A stretch of DNA of 64,000 nt from Zerene cesonia (GCF_012273895.1 NC_052102.1:9542002-9606001); one strand, 5' to 3'; shown: positions 44,394 through 57,187, numbered from the stretch's first letter. Program-made: numbers and translations. Notes: generated by a model from the letters alone, not told the origin.

Positions 44394-45566
44394 AAAAGAG
44401 ATAAATCTTGCTTATGTGCAAATCGGATACATCAAAACTCACGTAAAACCGCACAATTTCCATTGTTTATCGCACCGCTGAATCCTTCGTAATCTCTCAT
44501 TACGTGGAGATTAATTAAATTTGTAGCATCTCGCCATCCGGCACGCAACAATGATGTTTAAGTGTGTTTGTACTATTTCGAAATTACATTATAATGAAGG
44601 TAGTTTGCGCGCAGTCGCTCTGTGACAAGCCTGGATGTGCTTTCAGAATGATTTCGATGATGTTATGTCAAAGGATTGGCGTTTGATGTTCGAATTTTGA
44701 AACAACGAATTATTATAATTTGATGACCGCTTTCGGGGGGAAGTAGACTGGCTGAAAATGCATATTTTTTTTCATAATTCAGAGGCTGAGGAACTCGCGA
44801 TGTTATTACAGAGCCATTGTACTGAATGAATTTAATGAAAATGTATTTTTTCTACAATACTAGCCGGTCTTCAAACGTGCGCTGCAATATAAGCTTTTCA
44901 AGATATCATAGTGTTTTCATACATAGTTACAATTTGTTATTAACGCATTTAGTAATCTTATGAACGTAGAAATTATGTCAACGCAGTTTTTAGATATTTT
45001 TGGCAGCCCCATTAAGATAAGCCTTTATTTAATGGGAGTAAAGGCCAGAGATACTAATCTTTTAATTACTCGGTCCCGACTTACGTACTCCAAACGCGTG
45101 GATGTGATAGCGCGAAACTTTTCCTTGTTTTTGTATTAACTGCATGTGTTTCAACTGACTTACATGTATAAGACTTCTCTGTATAAGAGTTTTCAATATC
45201 GTGTATTTTATTTTTACGTCGGATATACGTCATTTATTGTATGTTTTTTTTTAGTTGGAGAAACTGTTTGTTAAATTAAAAATAAAAATGTTAAAATAAA
45301 AATTAATTATTAAAAGTATTATAATATTTCAAACAAAAAATAAACAATACAGTAGGAAATTGATAGTATCAATTAAATAAGTACAAGTGCTAACGAAATA
45401 TATTATTTTAGGTAAAGCAAAATAGACGATATGTTAATTGGAATAGAAATTTAGCTTAGAGAGCTAGAAAACGGTATCTTCTAAAAGTTATTCTTCCTAT
45501 ATTGTTTTTGTAAAAAGTGCTTACAAAACTATAATTTAAAAGCTAGGAAATTCAAATTTATATATT
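44394..45566. other. Unique AT-rich DNA, no feature identified
   Basis: No recognised repeat or exon. Confidence 0.45.
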
Positions 45567-45760
45567 ACTAAACGCACGCCCCGGCTCCGCCCGGATATCG
45601 AGATTCCTCTTTTATCCCAAGGGAGCATTTAATCAGGATAAAAAGTATCCTATCACCCAAGTCAGTCTGTATATCACGTTTCATCAAAATCCGTTCAGAA
45701 GTTTCAGCGTGATTGACGGACAAACATCCAAACAAACAAACTTTCACATTTATAATAAGA
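45567..45760 (-). mobile_element. Helitron-like element, family G
   Basis: Plus strand ACTAAACGCACGCCCCGGCT and CCGCCCGGATATCGAGATTC, body CATCAAAATCCGTTCAGAAG and GTGATTGACGGACAAACATC, 5' side CTTTCACATTTATAATAAG. Partner family of 17977. Confidence 0.65.
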
Positions 45761-46839
45761 TACTCAAGCTTATACAATTAATGAATGTCTCGGAAAATAT
45801 CTTAAAAAATATATTTATGTAATATGTAATGTGTACACTACTCTAGAACAGCACAGCAGCTAGGCAGTTCACATTTACGTATCACATTGTTGGTCAAAAT
45901 TAGCTAAGTGAAATGACATCTCCGTCGAATCTTCTCGTCGGCCACGCAAATAAACTGTAAAAGTTGACACCGACACAAGAGTTTTAAGTGTATATCGGAA
46001 TCACAACAATGGCCCATTGGACGACTGTCACGATACGTTCCTGAGTCACCACCTAAAAGCATCGAGAGACCCGAAAAAAACATATATAAATTACCGCACC
46101 GAAGAATTTTAATTATTCCCGTCTCGGTTGATGGGGAGAAAGAATCCGGTGTCAGTGTGAGCCAAATGGTGCGTCAAATAAATAAGTGTTTAAATTGGTG
46201 GCGAAGTAATTAGCAGCGTTTTAGTCTGCTGAAATTGGTGCTCGGGCGCTGGTGGACGATAAATCTGTGTCGGCGATTCGCGTTTTACGTTTATCAACCC
46301 CTCACTTTGTTTTATAACATAGTCGTATCCTGAGTAGGTGGTTTTTAATTTGAAGTGGCTTATTTCAGTTTTTTTAGTGAACCTAATGTTACATGACGTA
46401 CGGCCTTTTTCAATAAATGGGCTAATCGAAAACTGAAAAGAATTTTCCAAATCGTACCAGTAGTCCGATTTTTGAAATTTCCGTTCCTGTGATTAGCGTG
46501 TTCAACCATACAAACAAACTTTTCAGCTTTATAATATTAGTATGTATTTTCTAAAACTGATATGTGAGAGTGAGTCATTATGTGTTACAGAAATATATGT
46601 TGTTTGTTTAAGTGTGGGTAAAGGACTATGAATTATTTAAGATCATTTAATTTTATTATAATTTGAATCATATATTAACCAGTGTGAGACAAAGGCTTTC
46701 TGTGTAGGTATCCGCATTACAAACAGGATATGTGGTATTCTAGAATTATCGAAATTTGTTTAGCGGTTCTGGAATGAATTAAGTACGGGTTTTTTGATTT
46801 GACGGATTAATTATTCTAAATTGTTGAATAAATATAAAT
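45761..46839. other. Unique DNA, slightly GC-richer at 45900-46280
   Basis: A minus-strand open frame at 46190-46450 (86 codons) has no recognised domain. CATATATAAATT at 46081 and GTGTCAGTGTGA at 46150 resemble TATA and initiator motifs but are about 70 bp apart, too far to act together. Confidence 0.35.
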
Positions 46840-46910
46840 ACACGAGGCTGAATCACACCCGTATATTCTATTTCTATAGACCCTGGGCGAAGTCGGGTCT
46901 AGCAGCTAGT
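46840..46910 (+). mobile_element. Helitron-like 3' end, family H
   Basis: ATAGACCCTGGGCGAAGTCG then GGTCTAGCAGCTAGT; hairpin reduced to CCCTGGGCGAAGTCGGG. Only the last 70 bp are recognisable. Confidence 0.5.
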
Positions 46911-47124
46911 GAAGAGAAGCTCTATATTACTCTCAGAAACAAATATTAATTAATTATTAAATCGTACAATTCACTTCCGCATTGGTTTATGGCACCTTTT
47001 ACGATGGCTTTGTATATTTTCCTTCCCACAAATTGAGTTCAGTTCTTCCAGTCGAGATTTCGTTGTATTATATTGTGCTTATTATAAGTTCAGATTTTAT
47101 TTAATACTATTCGATATTATGTTT

Positions 47125-47245
47125 GTTTAAATATGAAACATTCATCAAAATCGTTTTACCCAAAAGTTCTGAGCTAACAACAAACATAAAAAATACAATC
47201 GATCCGCGAACCTTGTCCTTTTTTGAAGTCGTTTGAAAATCAGCC
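47125..47245. repeat. Interspersed repeat J
   Basis: CATCAAAATCGTTTTACCCA, GAGCTAACAACAAACATAAA and TTTTTTGAAGTCGTTTGAAA in the family order. Confidence 0.55.
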
Positions 47246-47690
47246 CTAATTAATATCTTAATATAAAATACGGGACATGTATATCGTAAACTATACAATA
47301 AATGACAATATCATAGCAATATCTCGCACACTAACGTCACAATAGCTCGCCGTTTGTGGCGAATATAAATGATATTTAATAAATATTAAGGTACTATTCA
47401 TTAACCTTGTCTGAAGCTAATGGTACGGGAGTCACGTTGTAAAGATAACAATAGATGCCCTTGACCTCTGCTGAAGTCACGTTAAATACCATCGTTTTTT
47501 TTTTGAGAGCGTTTTTATATAGCTACTTACCTGGTGGACAGACTTTGTAAAACTTCGCTTCTTATAGGTATTTTTTGCAATAGAAATGATGTTTCGGAAT
47601 TATTGTATACTCGTATAAATTATATGCATTCACGCTTATAGTATACAAAAACGAGACGAGCAAACTGAATTATAGAATCATTTGTTGTCC

Positions 47691-47922
47691 ACTAGCCTCC
47701 TGCCCGCGGCTTTGGCCGCGTCGTCAGATGAAGGAATGCCTAAAATGTAGACAGTCTCCAAGTTTTCCCCGCTTAAATACCGTTCCCTTTGGATTTCGGG
47801 GATAAAACCTGTCCTACGTACTTTCTCGGGTCTTAAATTATCTCTCATCCAAATCGATTCAGAGGGTTAGGCGTGAAGAAGAGCTAGACAAACAGACAGA
47901 GCTACTTATACTAATAGGGATA
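47691..47922 (-). mobile_element. Helitron-like element, (GTCY)n family
   Basis: ACTAGCCTCCTGCCCGCGGC with TTTGGCCGCG hairpin is the reversed 3' end. ACAAACAGACAGAGCTACTT near 47887 is the reversed (GTCT)n region and CTAATAGGGATA the reversed 5' end. Confidence 0.65.
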
Positions 47923-48825
47923 TCCATTGAACACATATGGATGAAATCGAAAAGTAATGTAACTATGTTTTTGGAATTATTGATGTTGTTACTTTCCTCT
48001 CGTCCATTAAGCTATAAATAGATGAAATTCCAAGACAATTAATAAGTACTGCTAATGTTAAGCTCTCTTCAATTATGCGATTTAACAGCTCCGGGCTAAG
48101 CTTCCATTTTGCGTAACAACACTACGAGAAATATAAAAGCAAAGAAATATATGAAAATTAAAAGAACATTAAATAAATTGTATGATAAATTAATCACATT
48201 TGTAACCTTTTCATTAAGAATAATATGTTTGCGGTACACAGAAAACAGCAAAGTATTTGAGAAATTATTTATGTACAAAAAATATATATGTAATACGATT
48301 CGGCATCCAATACCATTCCTTTAGGATCTATGGACAAATCTCAGCCCCCAAAATGATATATTTGACCCAACGTTGTGATAAAGCCTCGTTTGCTTTATGG
48401 TCCCTGGCCTTGAAGTGTATTCTATCTAGACCCAACCTAGTATATTAGTGGCTGTTATGAAACGCCTGTATTTATGATACTACCGCCTTCAAGTTATTGG
48501 ATTCGAGATATATAGGCGGGCTTTAGTTTTATTAGATTTTATTTTGTCATTTCTATATTACTATATCACAGCTTCGAAATTGTATTTTTTTTTTTACGGA
48601 TTGGTTTAATTTTTTGAAGTTTGACCTGTGTGTGTCGGGTATATGAAAATTGCGTCATAGATATATATAATAAGCTGAGATAAATCAGGAGTTATTAATT
48701 ACGAAAGTGAACCAATTGAAGTTGAAATGTTTGGAAGTATTGATGAAATGTATTATGATTAATAAAGAAATTGAAACTAATAAATCTAAATAAATGTGAT
48801 TTATCATGCAGTGTTCGGAATTATG
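47923..48825. other. AT-rich DNA, no feature identified
   Basis: Overlapping open frames on both strands near 48096-48448 are AT-driven and have no recognised domain. Confidence 0.45.
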
Positions 48826-49127
48826 TTAAACCCGCTTTCCACCGCGACTACGCTCGCGTGATCAAAGAGATTTGACAGTTGTCATACATGTCACATTTTG
48901 AATATAGCGCCATCTATCGGACATTAGCAATTTAGAGATATTTCAAATGCCTATTGTAACGGAACTTTTCATGGAAATGAGATGTTCCGCGATAAAAAGT
49001 ATATGTCACTCTTAAGCGTCCTAACTATTCCGAGACATAAAGATCATATCGTAATATTGCCTCTGCGGCGTGAAAGAAGGATATGCAAACAAACAAAAAC
49101 AATTTTGCATTTAATATTAATAAAGAT
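48826..49127 (-). mobile_element. Degenerate Helitron-like element
   Basis: CCCGCTTTCCACCGCGACTA with CGCTCGCGTGATC marks the reversed 3' side; CAAACAAACAAAAACAATTT and ATTTAATATTAATAAAGATA the reversed 5' side. The interior includes ATAGCGCCATCTATCGG, a phrase also near 40396 (TAGCGCCATCTGTTG). Confidence 0.45.
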
Positions 49128-49747
49128 ATGATGAGCATAATATTATGATCGATCCTTGACTTATAAATGTGCACAAAGTATATTAATTTTACTTTATTTC
49201 AAAACAGAAACAGTATTACAAAATAATACAGACCTTCGAACTAATGGTGAACTATGTCTCGAAGGCCAGTTTCCTCCCAATGTTTTATCTTTATAAAAGT
49301 TATAATATTATGTGTTTAAAGTGGGTAAAAATCGAGTCTACTGGAGTTGTGACATGCATTCGAGTACAAGTGAAGTGAATAAAAGCATATTTAAAGGGTA
49401 TTACAAGTTAAGTGCTAATAAATAACGCATCATCGATAAATTTACATCACGTACTTGTTAGAGAATGATTTGTTTCGCATTAATCCTTATTAGATCATCG
49501 AATACAATGGATCTTTGTTACTATTACATCATAGGGATGCACGTTAGTTGTTTTTATACCATCTGCGTTGAATGGACCGCGACTGTAATAATATTATAGC
49601 AGTTTATATTTTCCTTGTATAAACACTAATGATAGTGCTAAGTCATCGTCAAAGTATCGAACATTGTGTTTGGCTATTTAGTATTATTATTAAAGCATTT
49701 TTTCAGTATTTAAACATTTCTGATAGAGATAGGTCGTCGTTGGTTAA
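49128..49747. other. AT-rich DNA, no feature identified
   Basis: Nothing recognised. Confidence 0.45.
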
Positions 49748-49885
49748 AAAAATGAATAAATAAATAAAAAATTCTTTATTCGTTTCAAAAATTTTACATA
49801 ATATGGTTACATGTACTTACTGCATTGAACCCGACACTAGAATCCCCTGTGTTGTGAGGCTCAATCTCTTTCATCGTTTTACATA
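49748..49885 (-). mobile_element. 3' end of a second non-LTR retrotransposon
   Basis: Minus strand ends with CGAATAAAGAATTTTTTATT and a (TTTA)n-type tail after a short UTR containing GAGCCTCACAACACAGGGG. AATAAA is placed as a polyadenylation signal. It differs from the copy at 3387. Confidence 0.5.
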
Positions 49886-50133
49886 AAAAAACCTATATTA
49901 TTTTCGTTTCTTATTTGATCCAAACGAATGAGCGGTAGTGAATTATTACAACTTAGAAGTGGTTAGTTCGTTATCCGACAGAGTTTAAAGACTTGTCAAT
50001 GTTTGGCTGGAGGATCGGACATGGAATTCAGCTGCCTTTCTTTATCAAATGAACTCGCTTATTGCCATAAATATAGTTAACTTTATGATAACTATTTTGG
50101 TCAAGAAAGTCTAAAGCTGTGTTACGAAGGTAC

Positions 50134-50236
50134 ATCACCATCAGCCCCATACATGTTCCAATTGCAGGAACACGGACCACCTATAAGAACTCGGGCCATA
50201 ATCCACCACACTGACCAAGTGCGGGTTGACAGATGT
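50134..50236 (-). mobile_element. SINE 3' tail fragment
   Basis: CATCACCATCAGCCCCATAC, GGGCCATAATCCACCACACT and CCAAGTGCGGGTTGACAGAT match the SINE 3' end in reverse. More diverged than 1989; no target duplication seen. Confidence 0.65.
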
Positions 50237-50493
50237 GACATTGGTTGATCGGAGTGAAACGTGATGGAAGAGTTTATTTCGCATTTATTACGCTATTATT
50301 ATTTATTAGACAGTTACATTAATTGAAATCTTTGTCCAGTGGTATTAAAAACATTAGGTTCGTTAAGTTGAAAGAACAAATAAAACACTCGGAAAACAAT
50401 ATAAATGTAACTAGAAACAAATCTCTAAGGAAGCATTCGCGTAGGGTGTGTATTCATACGTTTTAAATCGTTTTATTGTTATGTCGTTGTTCT

Positions 50494-50508
50494 GTTGCTA
50501 TGGTTACC
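50494..50508. promoter_or_regulatory. RFX X-box-like site
   Basis: GTTGCTATGGTTACC is one mismatch away from an RFX palindrome. Nearby CACGTG occurs at about 50560. Weak evidence on its own. Confidence 0.15.
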
Positions 50509-50584
50509 AGCTAAGGTATAACATTGGTATTTACGGGTTTTGTAGCAGTCTCCATGACCACGTGATGGACATGCAGTGGGTATA

Positions 50585-50710
50585 AATCGACTTTAAAAAG
50601 GGAGTAGATCGCTCAATTGGAGAAGCGTAAGGTATGCAAATGTTTATGGGCGGTGGTAGCGCTTACCATCAGATGAGCCATTACCGAAATTACATAAAAA
50701 AGGTGATGAT
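50585..50710 (+). mobile_element. A-tailed element, family D (3' third)
   Basis: GAGAAGCGTAAGGTATGCAA, then TTTATGGGCGGTGGTAGCGC and TTACCATCAGATGAGCCATT, ending ACATAAAAAAGG. The hairpin is deleted in the centre. Confidence 0.55.
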
Positions 50711-51289
50711 GACATAAAATAGATTTTTTCATTTTTATTTTTAATATATAGTTTACTTATAGTGTATTTAGTAAGTGGCCAGTACAACACATATGTTAAG
50801 AAGTAGTTTCGTTGTTTTATAGACGGTAAGCAAGAATTTTCCATTCCAAGTACTAGAGGCAAAATTAATTACGTACGTTATAGCAATGTAAATTCTCAAA
50901 TGATGATAGCAATATTTATATATCCGCTTAGTTAATTGTGGTGACGTCACTTCGTGGTTATAAGCTATATATTTAGTGATATATGTATAGACAAAAACAC
51001 GTTTGTATCTATCTAAGTAATGGAGAAGTTTATTATTATTAAATTTGTGACATACGCAGTTACTGTAATAATACTAAGTGTATTATTCATAGGTTTAATT
51101 TATGTGTATTTTGTATGAGTTGTTTGTTGCCTGAAATAATAATATTTCATATTGTGTAATATTGAAGTATCAATTTAACACGTGAGCAGTGTAATAAAAC
51201 TCGAAATTAATGTTGGTGCTTATTATCAAATTGTTGTTATCAATGATATATCACTCGATCATTTTGATGTTTATGTGCCTATTATAATT
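50711..51289. other. AT-rich DNA, no feature identified
   Basis: Nothing recognised. Confidence 0.45.
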
Positions 51290-51518
51290 ACTAGCTGCGC
51301 CCCGCGGTTTCCCCCGCGTAAGTCCGTATCCCGTAGGAATATCGGGATAAAAATCGGGTTGCCCATATGTTATTCCAGTTGTCCAGCTATATGCGTACTA
51401 AATATCATTGCAATCGGTTTAGCAGTTTTTGCGTGAAAGAGCAACAAACACACATACACATCCTTACAAACTTTCGCATTTATAATATTAGTAGGAAGTA
51501 GGATTAGTAGGATAGGAT
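51290..51518 (-). mobile_element. Helitron-like element, family A
   Basis: Reversed 3' end ACTAGCTGCGCCCCGCGGTT, an 8-bp insertion (ATCGGGTT after GATAAAA), body intact, 5' end with repeated TAGGA units (GTAGGAAGTAGGATTAGTAG). Confidence 0.8.
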
Positions 51519-52249
51519 AATGAGCAAAAGTCTGATTATAAAATGAATATAAAAGTTTAAAAATGAAACGCACTTCATAAATGCTTTTTTTTAACATGTG
51601 TAGGTAAAATGCGTAATAGGGGAAATAAGAAAAATCATATTTTTAAGAGATATTTCTATGATGTCCATGCGTGTCAATTTAAGTGGATGTATTTATTACA
51701 TTAGGGATCATACGACATACACGGGTAATATAGATGAACGCTTTTTGAAATTACAATCGTAGATATGTATCTGTCATTATAGTCAATCACTACTAATAAA
51801 AATAACATTATATGGTAGAAACTCATTTTGGAGCTAACAGCTGAACCTTAATCTTCGTGAGATGCATTAAAATATGACGCGTACCTTCTGCGTATCAAGG
51901 ATCTACCCCATGAGTGCAGAGTTCTTGTATGTAAAAGGCCTCATATTTTCAGTCGCCGTAACCGTCTATTGTAATAAATAAATAAAGAAATACAATCTTT
52001 TTTTGCCAAAAGTAACGTAATAAGTAAACGCAATAATACTTTAAAATTGACGTAATAATTGAAGCCGCTGAAGATAAAATAATAAAAATCGAACCGTAAT
52101 AACAGACACGTCGAAATTCGAAACAGCAAACAAAAGGCATCAACCGAACCTATTGTCCAACGCTCCATAATGCAAATACGTACGTACCTTTTCATTTTGA
52201 AGCTTTGTAATAACGCGCCCCTTTACTGAAACTGGCTTTACCCTACAGG
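51519..52249. other. AT-rich DNA upstream of CpG-rich block
   Basis: No recognised feature. Confidence 0.4.
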
Positions 52250-52625
52250 CGCGGGGGGAAAAGCACGTGCGATGCTGCCGTCTCGCTCGCTCGCGTATCA
52301 TATTATGTAACGCGTTCTCTTTCCAACGCAGCCGATCAGCGCACGCATTGCAGGTGAATCGGTGCCTTAGTTGATTTCTGGCAGCCACGTGGGTGGGACG
52401 TCTTCGCTCCTCGATCGTTTCCCGCGAAAATTTACGCGCCCGCAATATATTTGGTGCCGCTGTAACAACTGAAGGGACGATACGTTTTGCTTGTATATTT
52501 GATGTTATGTTAATGTGCGACGATCTGTCAGTGTGTATTATTTGATCGTGAGAGCTAACAGTGATATTTAATTGAACTTGTATTTTTGTGCAAGGATTTA
52601 TCTCGTGATCGCATCACAATATCAA
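52250..52625 (+). promoter_or_regulatory. Candidate promoter with 5' untranslated first exon
   Basis: The most GC- and CpG-rich block of the window (52235-52450: GGCGCGGGGGGAAAAG, CTCGCTCGCTCGCGTATC, CCCGCGAAAATTTACGCGCC). E-boxes CACGTG lie at 52264-52269 and 52386-52391. TCAGTG at 52528 fits the insect initiator. A strong donor GTGAGT begins at 52626 after ATATCAA. Together these suit transcription to the right with a non-coding first exon of about 100 nt and a long intron reaching past the window end. No TATA box or downstream element was confirmed. A 101-codon minus-strand frame at 52140-52445 is explained by GC content. Confidence 0.45.
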
Positions 52626-53264
52626 GTGAGTGGTTATTTTCATTTCATAATAATATGTTTTAATATGAATGTTATAAATCGGCGATTTTAATATCGGAAT
52701 GGTAAAGAAATAAACTAGCTACGGAATGTTTGAAAGAGAATTCATCAAGCTGAAAACTGAAGCGGAAAAATTTTAAATGTTTCATTTAAATATTTCCCGC
52801 TTCGCATCCGACCAAGTTGTTGATTAACCTGTTGATACGAAACTAAATTATTTGCTATTTTTATTTACTACCGCGAATGCTGAAAATCTCCAGTTAGCCT
52901 GGAGTTCTTTGTATTTTTATCGAGTCATAAATTTATGTTATACAATTTAAACGTATGAAATAAACCATACTGTACAAATTCGTTTTATGTTCGAATGTAT
53001 GTAGGTGATAAGAATTAATATATGCAATATATGCATATAAAAATAAAACGTAAAAAAGGAATAAAAATAATAAAGACATATGACAAACCTTAGATGGTAT
53101 ATGAAAAAGTAAAAACTAAAAAGTTCTTACAAATACACTGAAAACTAATTGAATATTTATTTTGCAATAAATAACTAAACCGCTTTCATATTATCATAAA
53201 TAGACTAAATGTAAATAGGGCCACATGGCAGCATCAACCTTCAAATAAATAAAGAATCATAAAA
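52626..53264. other. AT-rich DNA, possible intron
   Basis: No feature recognised; would be the start of the first intron if the preceding donor is used. Confidence 0.35.
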
Positions 53265-53352
53265 ATCTACCATCTAGTTAAAAGTTACGAGGTAACAAAC
53301 AAAATAAAAACAGTCGAATTGATAATCTCCTCTTCGAAGTCGGTTGAAAAAC
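53265..53352. repeat. Interspersed repeat J
   Basis: CCATCTAGTTAAAAGTTACG, AGGTAACAAACAAAATAAAA, CAGTCGAATTGATAATCTCC and CTTCGAAGTCGGTTGAAAAA: the cleanest copy of this end of the family. Confidence 0.65.
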
Positions 53353-53807
53353 TGCGCAAGTATGAAACGAAAAAACCAAAAATATGTAGAAGAACCATAA
53401 TATTCTTTAAATAATAACAATATTAATATTTATACATCAGATCAACAAAACCTTAATTGCGTATAAAAATAGGCATAGAAGCAGTTTTAAAACTGTATAA
53501 CTTGATAAATTTTTAATTAGTTTTTGAAGCATTCGAATGCTGTACAAAACTAAAAATAAATTCTATTACATTATTTATGTTTTAATTCAACGAATTGAGC
53601 AATTATAAATGAAATGGAAAACGCTTAATTTAAAAAGTATTTTCACTTCTTACACAAATTTGTGTTACAATATCAAGTTCAATTTTAATACTATCAGAAT
53701 AAATAACGTTACATCATGAAGGTACCATCGGTTACAATTATACCTGTATTATATTAATTAAAACTGCCGGATGTTAAAAGCCAAAGGTGTTGTATTTCCC
53801 TCATAAG

Positions 53808-54416
<609 letters not shown>

Positions 54417-54665
54417 GTGTTTTAGGGTTCCGTACACTGTGTGTAAAACTGGACCCTGAGACTTTGCTGCCTGTCTGTCCATCCGTCTGCCAACAAACTG
54501 TATCTCAATAACGATTAAGTATTTCTTAATTACAAATAAATCGAGATTTAGCTTCGGTTGGCGCAGTGATGAATTAGATGGTTGATCAATTTATCTTGCA
54601 TTTGTTTAGCTCATGTGTACGAAACCCCCAGCGCCGTAAGTCCGACTCGCACTTAACCGATATTA
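54417..54665 (+). repeat. Interspersed repeat K
   Basis: TTAGGGTTCCGTACAC at the start, CTGCCTGTCTGTCCATCCGT, then GGTTGATCAATTTATCTTGC and AGTCCGACTCGCACTTAACC at the end. I recognise this start and end from a repeat common in Lepidoptera. An open frame at 54578-54904 overlaps it and is discounted. Confidence 0.6.
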
Positions 54666-55145
54666 TTTACCCCACATTCTATCCAGCCGTAGTTATAACT
54701 CGCTTTAACAAGCGGGTTTTTTTTACATTTCAACTATGGTTTTATTTTTTAGTTACGATCGGTTTTTTGCACTTTTCTTGTGTACTTAGTGTTAGACTTT
54801 ATTGTACGAGACTATTAACAACCTGCATTCGCGTTAGCAACAGATATGGAGTTAATGAAAAATGCGGACCTCGCAGTAATTCCGGATTTATGCGTTATGT
54901 ATGAAACTGGAAATCGAAGTGCAATTAAATTGCAGACGCTTCCATACATTTAGAATTAATGTGTAAACATAAATTTCTCGTAATCTTCTTTAATTTCCAG
55001 CTTAATGAACTGCACCGGTGATATTTATATGCGGATGGTTTATTTGATTGTAGCAAGAACGAATGAATGTTATTCCATATTAACACGCTTGTATTAGCTT
55101 TACCTATGTGCATGATCGTAACAGACTTTTTAAGCCTCTTGAACC
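54666..55145. other. AT-rich DNA, no feature identified
   Basis: Nothing recognised. Confidence 0.4.
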
Positions 55146-55293
55146 ACTTTAAAGGGACAGATTTTTTTCAAACTTTGTACTATATACTTATAAAGGATCG
55201 GTGTATTCTCATAATTGAATGAGTTTATCTTATTATCCTGATTAGGATCGCTAGGATTAAATAAATTTCCTAACGTACGCTCCGTATAAGAGT
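55146..55293 (+). repeat. Interspersed repeat M, copy 2
   Basis: CTTTAAAGGGACAGATTTTT, CAAACTTTGTACTATATAC, TATCCTGATTAGGATCGCTA and GGATTAAATAAATTTCC match the copy at 17170 in order and strand. Confidence 0.5.
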
Positions 55294-55954
55294 GGAGACG
55301 CTTTAGTTGATTCTATAATAAAATCGGGCACACAAAGAGTTTATTAAAACCTCATTTCATCTATTACAAGTCTTCTCCAATAGATTTTCGTTCAGTCACG
55401 ACACAGTCGCAATACGTTTTTCCAAAGACAGATTATATAACTGTTCAAGATGCTAAATATAGATGTATCACTGGATGTCTTGAAATAAACGGATGCCACG
55501 CGTCAAGTCGATTGTCTTATTGTCCAGAAGATGCTATTTCTACACACAGACGCACCAAAATGTCATTATATACGTGTTAAAAGGGATAGAACACATGTCG
55601 CTGGGTGCGATTCGTTTTTGTCATATTTGTAACGAAATAATTGCTGTATGATGTATTTGTGTTCTACATGAGTGTGTTACATGGAGCGTGGAGTGAATAC
55701 TTTTAAGTACTGTTTCTTTAAAATATGTATTGGGAATTGAATGATTACCATATTACATATTGGCTTGTCTTGAAGGTAATTCGATTTAAAAGTAGGACAA
55801 GGGTATGAAAAATTTGCGTGTTTTTTTTTATTCGAAACGTTAAGAATATATTTTAAAATTGTCTTGTAATAATTATTTCTAACAAACTGCTAATTCGCCA
55901 TCAAATTGTCAGAACTTAACCAAATGGGACAATAAAGAAAGCACTAGTGCGTTC
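55294..55954. other. Unique DNA, no feature identified
   Basis: Nothing recognised. Confidence 0.45.
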
Positions 55955-56070
55955 TTTCAAATAAAATAGGAATCATAAAGATCCGTTCACCCAGTAAAAA
56001 GTTACTTATGAGCTAACAATCACAAAAAATACAGAATACAAATCCTCCTTTTGAAAACGGTTGGAAATAA
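55955..56070. repeat. Interspersed repeat J
   Basis: GTTCACCCAGTAAAAAGTTA, GAGCTAACAATCACAAAAAA and CCTCCTTTTGAAAACGGTTG in order. Confidence 0.6.
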
Positions 56071-56568
56071 CATGTGAAATAATCTTGTTTTGTAGGATAT
56101 ATTAGTTTCTTGCTGATGTTAAATCGTAAAAAATCTAGAAAATTGTAAGAAATGGAGTATATTATTTTCTCTATAGGCGATTTAGTGCCATATGCCATAG
56201 ATGATATATCTTCATAAACCAGTCATTATTTCTTCAATGTTCGTTAAAAAAGCGTAAATATATCACACCATATAAACAATCACGTGTTTCTATTTCGCAT
56301 AATCTACGACGCTTATGATTTTCAAGAAATTGGCGTACGTCGAACCCGCTGTATTTTTAAAGACATTCCACTTATCTTTTGTTCTATGTGCAGTGCCAAC
56401 TTTTTGATTTTCATAATCTCTCGCTTAGTGAGATTTACGTGGTACAGCTGTTTGGTACCATTGATGGGAAGACAGGTTTAGGCTGCTTGATTGGAGACTG
56501 GATGTGGTAATTGTTATCTGCTTTTTTTGGATCACTACCACTATTAGGATATATTTTTTGGATTACTA
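56071..56568. other. AT-rich DNA, no feature identified
   Basis: Nothing recognised. Confidence 0.4.
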
Positions 56569-56660
56569 CTCCCACTATTTCACGCCGGTCTTCTGTGGGG
56601 TGTGGTACTACCCGTGCGAGCTGGCCCAATACGTGACGAAGCGTGCTTGACTCCCACATA
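56569..56660 (-). mobile_element. Family D 5' end fragment
   Basis: CTATTTCACGCCGGTCTTCT, GTGTGGTACTACCCGTGCGA and CGAAGCGTGCTTGACTCCCA are the reversed 5' end, with a two-base loss in CCCCGGTGCG. Confidence 0.6.
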
Positions 56661-57187
56661 TATGCTTTCGTGTATACTGGGAATAATAAGAATATAAAGT
56701 ATTGATTGCTTGTAATGTTATGACAGAGCTATCTGTGAAAATCTTGTCAATTGGGCGAGATGTTTCGGAGATTAGTCAAAAAGATGGACCGATAGGAAAA
56801 TGTAACGATTATTGTCCTGTTAAAAGCTTTTATATTTTATAGATACTTAGATTTATGATAAAACTGACACTTATATGGATAAAATGTCCTTGGATCATCA
56901 CATTATTTTTCTCGATTGTCACGCGTTTTAATTGGGCCGAGAAGAATATTTATATGTGTTATTTTCATGTACTTTTATTTGTTTATAACGTTTGCAATCA
57001 ATGGTTTTTATAAGATAACCGAGCACATAATAAATGATTTGTTTACTCCGGTATAAGATAAGCATAGGTATACAATAATTTCTTCTAGTCAAAACCTATC
57101 CGGTAGTTTGTAAAAATTCTGGCGATTGTTTTCAATATAAATTAGCTATAAAATTATCTGGAAAGCATCATGCTTGATATCTATGCT
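56661..57187. other. AT-rich DNA, no feature identified
   Basis: Nothing recognised. Confidence 0.45.

Noticed and set aside
46081..46157. TATA box plus initiator promoter
   Set aside because: The motifs are about 70 bp apart instead of about 30, and no donor site follows.
46190..46450. 86-codon minus-strand frame
   Set aside because: Somewhat protein-like but without domain, splice or conservation evidence.
52140..52445. 101-codon Arg-rich minus-strand frame
   Set aside because: It lies across the CpG-rich promoter-like block, where GC content suppresses stop codons; no domain or splice support.
54578..54904. 108-codon plus-strand frame
   Set aside because: It overlaps repeat K and continues into AT-rich DNA; no recognised domain.
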